This document shows, one piece after another, positions 15,746 through 19,624 of a DNA stretch of 19,624 nucleotides (within the stretch, counting starts at the first letter, position 1; the number at the start of each line of letters is the position of its first letter). The translations under genes and the position numbers were made by a program. The notes beneath the pieces are model-generated. The model saw only the letters and a list, made by a program, of their open reading frames with translations, did not search any database and had not been told where the DNA came from. The stretch is from an uncultured Bacteroidota bacterium (GTDB lineage Bacteria; Bacteroidota; Bacteroidia; Chitinophagales; Chitinophagaceae), in the NCBI GenBank assembly GCA_903835145.1, contig CAILMA010000648.1, forward strand, positions 1 through 19,624, written 5' to 3'.

Positions 15746-17383
15746 ATGATAACTTTCAGCAATTTTGGCTTCCTCCTTTTTATACTGCCGGTGTTTTGCC
15801 TGCAAGGCTGTAAACCTGACACCACGGGAAAAGACAAAACTGTATTCCACCTCAACTATTCCAGCGGTAGCCTCGAGGCCATTGACCCTGCGTTTGCCAA
15901 AGACCTGTACCAGATCTGGACCTGCCACATGGTGTATAATACACTGGTAGAAACGGATGAACAATTACACATCACCCCGAGCCTCGCCAGAAGTTGGGAG
16001 ATAAGTGCAGATGGGCGCACTTACCTTTTTCACTTACGAACCGACGTTTTTTTTCACGATAATGCCGCATTCCCCGGCGGCAAGGGCCGTAAGTTTGTTG
16101 CACGTGATGTAGCCTATAGTTTCTCGAGGCTCATTGCACCGGCTACCGCAGGCTCCGGTGCCTGGATTTTCAACAGCCATATAGCCGACACTAATGCTTT
16201 TGTTGCGATCAATGATTCTACTTTTCAACTCACACTAAATCAGCCATTCAGCCCGATGCTGGGCTCGCTGAGCATGGCATATTGCAATATTGTGCCTGAG
16301 GAGATTGTGCGGAAATGGGGCAAGGACTACCGGAGCCACCCCTGCGGAACGGGACCGTTTTGCTTTAGCTATTGGGATGAGGGAAATAGCTTGTGCCTGC
16401 TCAAAAACCCACGCTATTGGGAGCATGACAACACCGGAGTCCAGCTGCCCTATATCGATGCGGTTCAGATTTCGTTCGTTGACAGCAAAGCGACTGAATT
16501 CCTGCTGTTTTTACAAAACAAACTCGATTTTGTAAATGGCATAGACGGGTCTTTCAAAGACCTGATCTTAACCAAGGAAGGCACAGTTAAGCCGGACTTT
16601 AAAAACAAATTCCGGCTGGGAAAAAACACCTACCTCAACACGGAATACATTGGATTTCTTACCGATACCGCAAACGCAATGATGAAGGGAGAGCCAACCG
16701 GAAATGTGCTGATAAGGCAAGCCATAAATTACGCTGTTAACCGCAAGAAGATTGTCACCTACTACAAAAACGGAATGGGTATACCGGCCACCCATGGCTT
16801 TATACCGGCGGGCATACCGGGCTATGATAGCACCGCAGCTTACGGATATGACTACAACCCCGATAAAGCCCGTGCGCTGCTTGCGCGTGCAGGATACCCA
16901 GGAGGCAAGGGGCTGAAACCAATAAAAATACTGGTGCCAGATAATCAGGTGGACATTGTAAATTACGTAGCCAGCGAACTGCAGGATGTGGGCATACCTG
17001 CCATTATTGAAACTATACAACCCAACATACTTAAACAGCAGATGAGCCGCAGTCAGGCCATATTTTTCCGGGCCGACTGGCTTGCAGATTATCCTGATGC
17101 AGAAACGTTCCTCGTTGTGTTTAATAGCCGGCAGCCAGCCCCACCCAACTACACCCGTTTCCAAAATGATACTTTCGATAGCTGGTACAGCAGAAGCCTC
17201 AATATGCGCGACACAGCCCGCTGGGCGCTCTACCGCAAAATGGATAGCCTTGCCATTAGTTATGCGCCAGTGCTCCCGTTGTTTTATGACATGCGCATGC
17301 ACTTTACGCAAAACAACATCTCGGGCTTCCGAAGCAATGCAATGAATGTTATAGACATCAAGCAGGTGCAATTCAAAAAATAG
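15746..17383 (+). CDS. Peptide/nickel-type ABC transporter substrate-binding lipoprotein (SBP_bac_5)
   Basis: A 545-residue solute-binding protein of the DppA/OppA family (cluster C), which captures oligopeptides or similar solutes outside the inner membrane. The N-terminus MITFSNFGFLLFILPVFCLQGC is a lipoprotein signal with lipobox LQGC and the lipidated Cys at residue 22. The start at 15746 is chosen because it gives this signal directly, while a GTG at 15713 would add a polar extension. Family features include the early FHLNYSSGSLEAIDPAFAKDLYQIW segment, ARSWEISADGRTYLFHLRTDVFFHD, DVAYSFSRL and the ARALLARAGYPGG block in the second lobe. No permease or ATPase subunits lie in the window, so it is an orphan component that must use a transporter encoded elsewhere or have another role. 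Confidence 0.92.
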   Translation: MITFSNFGFLLFILPVFCLQGCKPDTTGKDKTVFHLNYSSGSLEAIDPAFAKDLYQIWTCHMVYNTLVETDEQLHITPSLARSWEISADGRTYLFHLRTDVFFHDNAAFPGGKGRKFVARDVAYSFSRLIAPATAGSGAWIFNSHIADTNAFVAINDSTFQLTLNQPFSPMLGSLSMAYCNIVPEEIVRKWGKDYRSHPCGTGPFCFSYWDEGNSLCLLKNPRYWEHDNTGVQLPYIDAVQISFVDSKATEFLLFLQNKLDFVNGIDGSFKDLILTKEGTVKPDFKNKFRLGKNTYLNTEYIGFLTDTANAMMKGEPTGNVLIRQAINYAVNRKKIVTYYKNGMGIPATHGFIPAGIPGYDSTAAYGYDYNPDKARALLARAGYPGGKGLKPIKILVPDNQVDIVNYVASELQDVGIPAIIETIQPNILKQQMSRSQAIFFRADWLADYPDAETFLVVFNSRQPAPPNYTRFQNDTFDSWYSRSLNMRDTARWALYRKMDSLAISYAPVLPLFYDMRMHFTQNNISGFRSNAMNVIDIKQVQFKK

Positions 17384-17452
17384 CTTGTAGCTCGCACGGT
17401 CGGGATAATTGAACCAACAATCACACTTAAATTCTTGCGCCCTAACACGCAT

Positions 17453-17484
17453 AAAAAAAGCCGCACATCGTGCAGCTTTCTTTT
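17453..17484. terminator. Bidirectional intrinsic terminator
   Basis: Between the convergent substrate-binding and T9SS-cargo genes there is a hairpin: stem AAAGC-C-GCAC, loop ATC, stem GTGC-A-GCTTT (17457-17479) with one mismatch. An A7 tract precedes it and TTTT follows, so it can terminate transcription in both directions. Confidence 0.75.
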
Positions 17485-17500
17485 ATAATGATTTACTTGA

Positions 17501-18253
17501 TTACTGTTTTGTGAATTTGCGTGTGTTAACTATTTCACCTTGAGCATTGATCAACTTAGCGAAATACATACCTGAAGGAACATTTTCAAGGTTAAGGTTT
17601 GCGCTGTTGCCTGTAGTTACTTTATACACTGCTATCACTTTACCAATGATGTTGTATAAAGCAATGGTTTTAACATCTGCATTTGCATCATACACTAAAT
17701 TTACTTCGTTGTAAGCTGGGTTAGGATATAAAGAAACTTCGTTGCTTGGGTTGCTAACTGTAGGCACTGCCGTTGTTTTGGTTACGATAAAGACCATTTT
17801 CCTTGCACTTGACGGTGCAACATCTTCCTGAATGTTGATAGCAAGGTAGTAAGTACCTGATGACGAGGTAGAAGTTGGGCTCAAAACAATATGAAAGTCA
17901 CTCAAAACTCCAGGAGCATAGTCATTAGTAATAAAGGTACTTCCGTTAGATGTATAGCCATTCCATATAGAAGTATCTCCGATAATGTTTGCATAACACC
18001 CGTGGTTATCGCATACGCCCAAGCCAACATTAGAACCAATCTGATACAACCAGTCGGGAGGAAAATTGCTTGCAATAACGTTCCACTTCAATACTATGTT
18101 TGATGATGTTGTGTTCGTTATTTTGTCAAAATAACTTCCACTTGGGTTAGTAATCCAAACGGTATCTGACTGCACTGTAAACCCCTGACCGAGGGCCAGA
18201 TTTGTAAAACAAACTGCAAAAAAACCTATAAAACCAAATATAATTTTCCTCAT
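17501..18253 (-). CDS. Secreted protein with T9SS type A C-terminal sorting domain
   Basis: A 250-residue exported protein of unknown function. It has a signal peptide (MRKIIFGFIGFFAVCF, cleavage near residue 23 after ALGQ). A beta-rich middle of about 145 residues contains a close cysteine pair in GVCDNHGCYAN. The last ~80 residues are a T9SS sorting domain: SLYPNPAYNEVNL, YNIIGKVI and the final VPSGMYFAKLINAQGEIVNTRKFTKQ. This tail directs passage through the outer membrane by the type IX machinery and usually cell-surface attachment. The middle part shows no catalytic motif and may be an adhesive or structural beta-sandwich. The gene is monocistronic and ends at a bidirectional terminator. 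No exact TAnnTTTG box is found upstream in 18254-18430. Confidence 0.88.
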   Translation of the reverse strand: MRKIIFGFIGFFAVCFTNLALGQGFTVQSDTVWITNPSGSYFDKITNTTSSNIVLKWNVIASNFPPDWLYQIGSNVGLGVCDNHGCYANIIGDTSIWNGYTSNGSTFITNDYAPGVLSDFHIVLSPTSTSSSGTYYLAINIQEDVAPSSARKMVFIVTKTTAVPTVSNPSNEVSLYPNPAYNEVNLVYDANADVKTIALYNIIGKVIAVYKVTTGNSANLNLENVPSGMYFAKLINAQGEIVNTRKFTKQ

Positions 18254-18430
18254 TGTAGTAGAATTATCAACGCAAGATACACATTCTGGAAATTGAGACC
18301 AAAAAAAATTGCCCTGAAATTTAAAAATGTTGTTAATATTACAATTCTATGCTTGTCGCCAACCTAATATATGTTGAAATATTTTGTGTTGACAGGGCAA
18401 TAAACCTGCCTTTTAGCCGTTAAAGGCTCA

Positions 18431-19306
18431 TTAATCTTCGTCGCTTATTACAATTTCACTGCCTTCATACTGCCTTGTTTTCAAGTTATATATGTCGCCT
18501 TTCGACATGATATGAACTATAATGTTCTCGACAGAAATAGGTGCGCCAAACTTGATATCAGCTATATTATTGTATTCAATATTGCGTCCGTCTATTATTA
18601 CCACACTACCTGAGCCTATAGCCTGAAGGCTATGACCTTCTGACACCACAACACCGGTATCCTCACCCAATCCGATACCTATTGCACCCGGCTGGGCGGC
18701 TACAGCCTGCGCCAGCCTGTTGAATCGTCCCCTCTTATCAAAATGCGTATCAATGATAACATCCTGCAAAAAACCAAGTCCTGTCGTGATTTTTACTTCA
18801 CCCTTAAGGTGAGCCAAAGCAGCACTTCCTTCATAAATCATGGTATTGCTCATTGCCATAGCGCCGGCACTGGTACCCCCTATCGGGAAATCTTCGTTCT
18901 GGTAACGGTCTTTTAAAACCTCCAGAAACTTAGTACCTCCAAATATAGAAGACAACCTAAGCTGGTTGCCGCCTGAGAACATGATACAGTTGCAAGCCTT
19001 CAGGCGCTCCAGGTATTCAGGGTTAGAAGCATCTTCCCGGTTTCTAATCCGCAAATGACCAACATTGTTACAACCCAGTTTACTGAATGCATCTTTGTAG
19101 TTCTCAGCCACCTCATCTGGTATAGTGGAGGCTGTTGTTATGACTTCAACATGTGGCTGGGGGTGATGAATCAGACTAACGATGTTCTTAAGAATTCCAA
19201 GTTCAAAAAAATTGAGCCTGTTACGCTGAACTATTCCTTTTTCAAGGTCCGTACCCTTGTCTTCAGCCCCACCAATTGCTATTAAATGCCCTTTAGGATA
19301 ATCCAC
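18431..19306 (-). CDS. Cyanophycinase-like peptidase (family S51)
   Basis: A 291-residue serine peptidase of the cyanophycinase/S51 family, class I glutamine-amidotransferase fold. Cyanophycinase cuts multi-L-arginyl-poly-L-aspartate into beta-Asp-Arg dipeptides, releasing stored nitrogen. The nucleophile is S146 in the GGTSAGA elbow. Other family segments are HLIAIGGAED near the N-terminus, VITTASTIP, FSGGNQLRL and DTHFDKRGRFNRL, which carries the conserved His. There is no signal peptide, so it acts in the cytoplasm. No cyanophycin synthetase (cphA) or isoaspartyl dipeptidase is in the window. Alternatives are related S51 peptidases such as PepE, but the length and motif set favour cyanophycinase. 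A promoter box at 19343-19336 lies 29 bases before the ATG. Confidence 0.87.
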   Translation of the reverse strand: MDYPKGHLIAIGGAEDKGTDLEKGIVQRNRLNFFELGILKNIVSLIHHPQPHVEVITTASTIPDEVAENYKDAFSKLGCNNVGHLRIRNREDASNPEYLERLKACNCIMFSGGNQLRLSSIFGGTKFLEVLKDRYQNEDFPIGGTSAGAMAMSNTMIYEGSAALAHLKGEVKITTGLGFLQDVIIDTHFDKRGRFNRLAQAVAAQPGAIGIGLGEDTGVVVSEGHSLQAIGSGSVVIIDGRNIEYNNIADIKFGAPISVENIIVHIMSKGDIYNLKTRQYEGSEIVISDED

Positions 19307-19335
19307 CTACAGTATGTTTTTTTGAAAAATAACGG

Positions 19336-19343
19336 CAAACTTA
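19336..19343 (-). promoter_or_regulatory. TAnnTTTG promoter box for cyanophycinase
   Basis: Minus-strand TAAGTTTG followed by C matches the Bacteroidota -7 box exactly, 29 bases before the cyanophycinase ATG. No distinct -33 element is seen. Confidence 0.45.
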
Positions 19344-19583
19344 CTTAAGATTTTCAGCATTACCGTAATAAATGAGTAATATAACATACTTATTATAAGT
19401 TTATCTGCGCCGCTTCGTCCTGATTTACAATAATACTCGCACGTTTTTTCGACATTATCCTGCAATTTAAACAGTCTTTAAAATGTGCTGATAGTTATTA
19501 TTACCAACTTTTTTGAATAGTTTCGTTGCCACCAAATGCCTGTTTTTACACGGCCGGGTGATCATCAAAGGTTGTAATACTGC

Positions 19584-19624
19584 ATGAATAGACTTCTACT
19601 CTTATTTATTTTCTTATTCTTTTC
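19584..19624 (+). CDS. 5' end of an exported-protein gene, truncated by the window edge
   Basis: An ATG opens a frame of 13 full codons, MNRLLLLFIFLFF, that stays open to the edge. A basic n-region followed by a run of Leu, Ile and Phe is the start of a signal peptide or membrane anchor. It diverges from the cyanophycinase gene. A one-mismatch promoter box, TAGTTTCG, lies at 19518-19525, about 58 bases upstream. The sequence ends before any functional domain, so no product can be named, and the short frame could be chance. Confidence 0.45.
   Translation, partial: MNRLLLLFIFLFF

Noticed and set aside
16568..17452. 294-codon open frame antisense to the substrate-binding protein
   Set aside because: It mirrors a well-supported SBP_bac_5 gene, has no recognisable domain, and runs across the 3' end of that gene.
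18362..18425. Terminator after the cyanophycinase gene
   Set aside because: The GGCAGG/CCTGTC inverted repeat depends on a G-U pair, has an 8-base loop and lacks a T-run.

Overview
The window looks like a chromosomal stretch from a Bacteroidota bacterium, most likely in or near the Chitinophagaceae (family placement is a guess). Direct signs are a secreted protein with a type IX secretion (T9SS) C-terminal sorting tail, several promoter-like boxes matching the Bacteroidota -7 consensus TAnnTTTG, and an almost complete lack of Shine-Dalgarno sequences. Nothing indicates a plasmid, prophage or integrated element, and I see no tRNA, rRNA or classical CRISPR array.

Layout. 221-2378 (minus): biotin genes bioB and bioF, overlapping by 14 bases. 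2552-7048 (plus): mazG, then directly abutting it a 1241-residue membrane sensor histidine kinase. 7071-8501 (minus): a P-loop ATPase with a middle winged-helix and a C-terminal nuclease-like (DUF234) domain. 8512-8947: five copies of a 48-bp palindrome just upstream of that ATPase, four of them at an exact 111-bp period. 8969-11126 (minus): an exported, probably outer-membrane protein followed by a GlcD-type FAD-linked oxidase. 11219-13327 (minus): an M49 (dipeptidyl peptidase III family) lipoprotein. 13566-14594 (minus): a class A beta-lactamase-fold serine hydrolase. 14912-15667 (plus): a fatty-acid desaturase. 15746-17383 (plus): a peptide-type ABC substrate-binding lipoprotein with no permease genes. 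17501-18253 (minus): a T9SS cargo protein. 18431-19306 (minus): a cyanophycinase-like S51 peptidase. From 19584 (plus): the first codons of an exported protein that runs off the edge.

Most of this is ordinary metabolic and envelope gene content. The exception is 7071-8947. A single-gene ATPase/nuclease-like module is preceded by an array of identical-length palindromes. The copy nearest the gene (8512-8559) ends 10 bases before its start codon and carries a promoter-like box in its loop. The constant geometry, the paired loop types and the duplicated 63-bp spacers are not explained by transcription termination alone. They suggest an ATPase with its own cognate DNA sites, either for autoregulation or as part of a small REP-like or MITE-like element. 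This pairing is the best candidate in the window for an undescribed system. Its function is inference.
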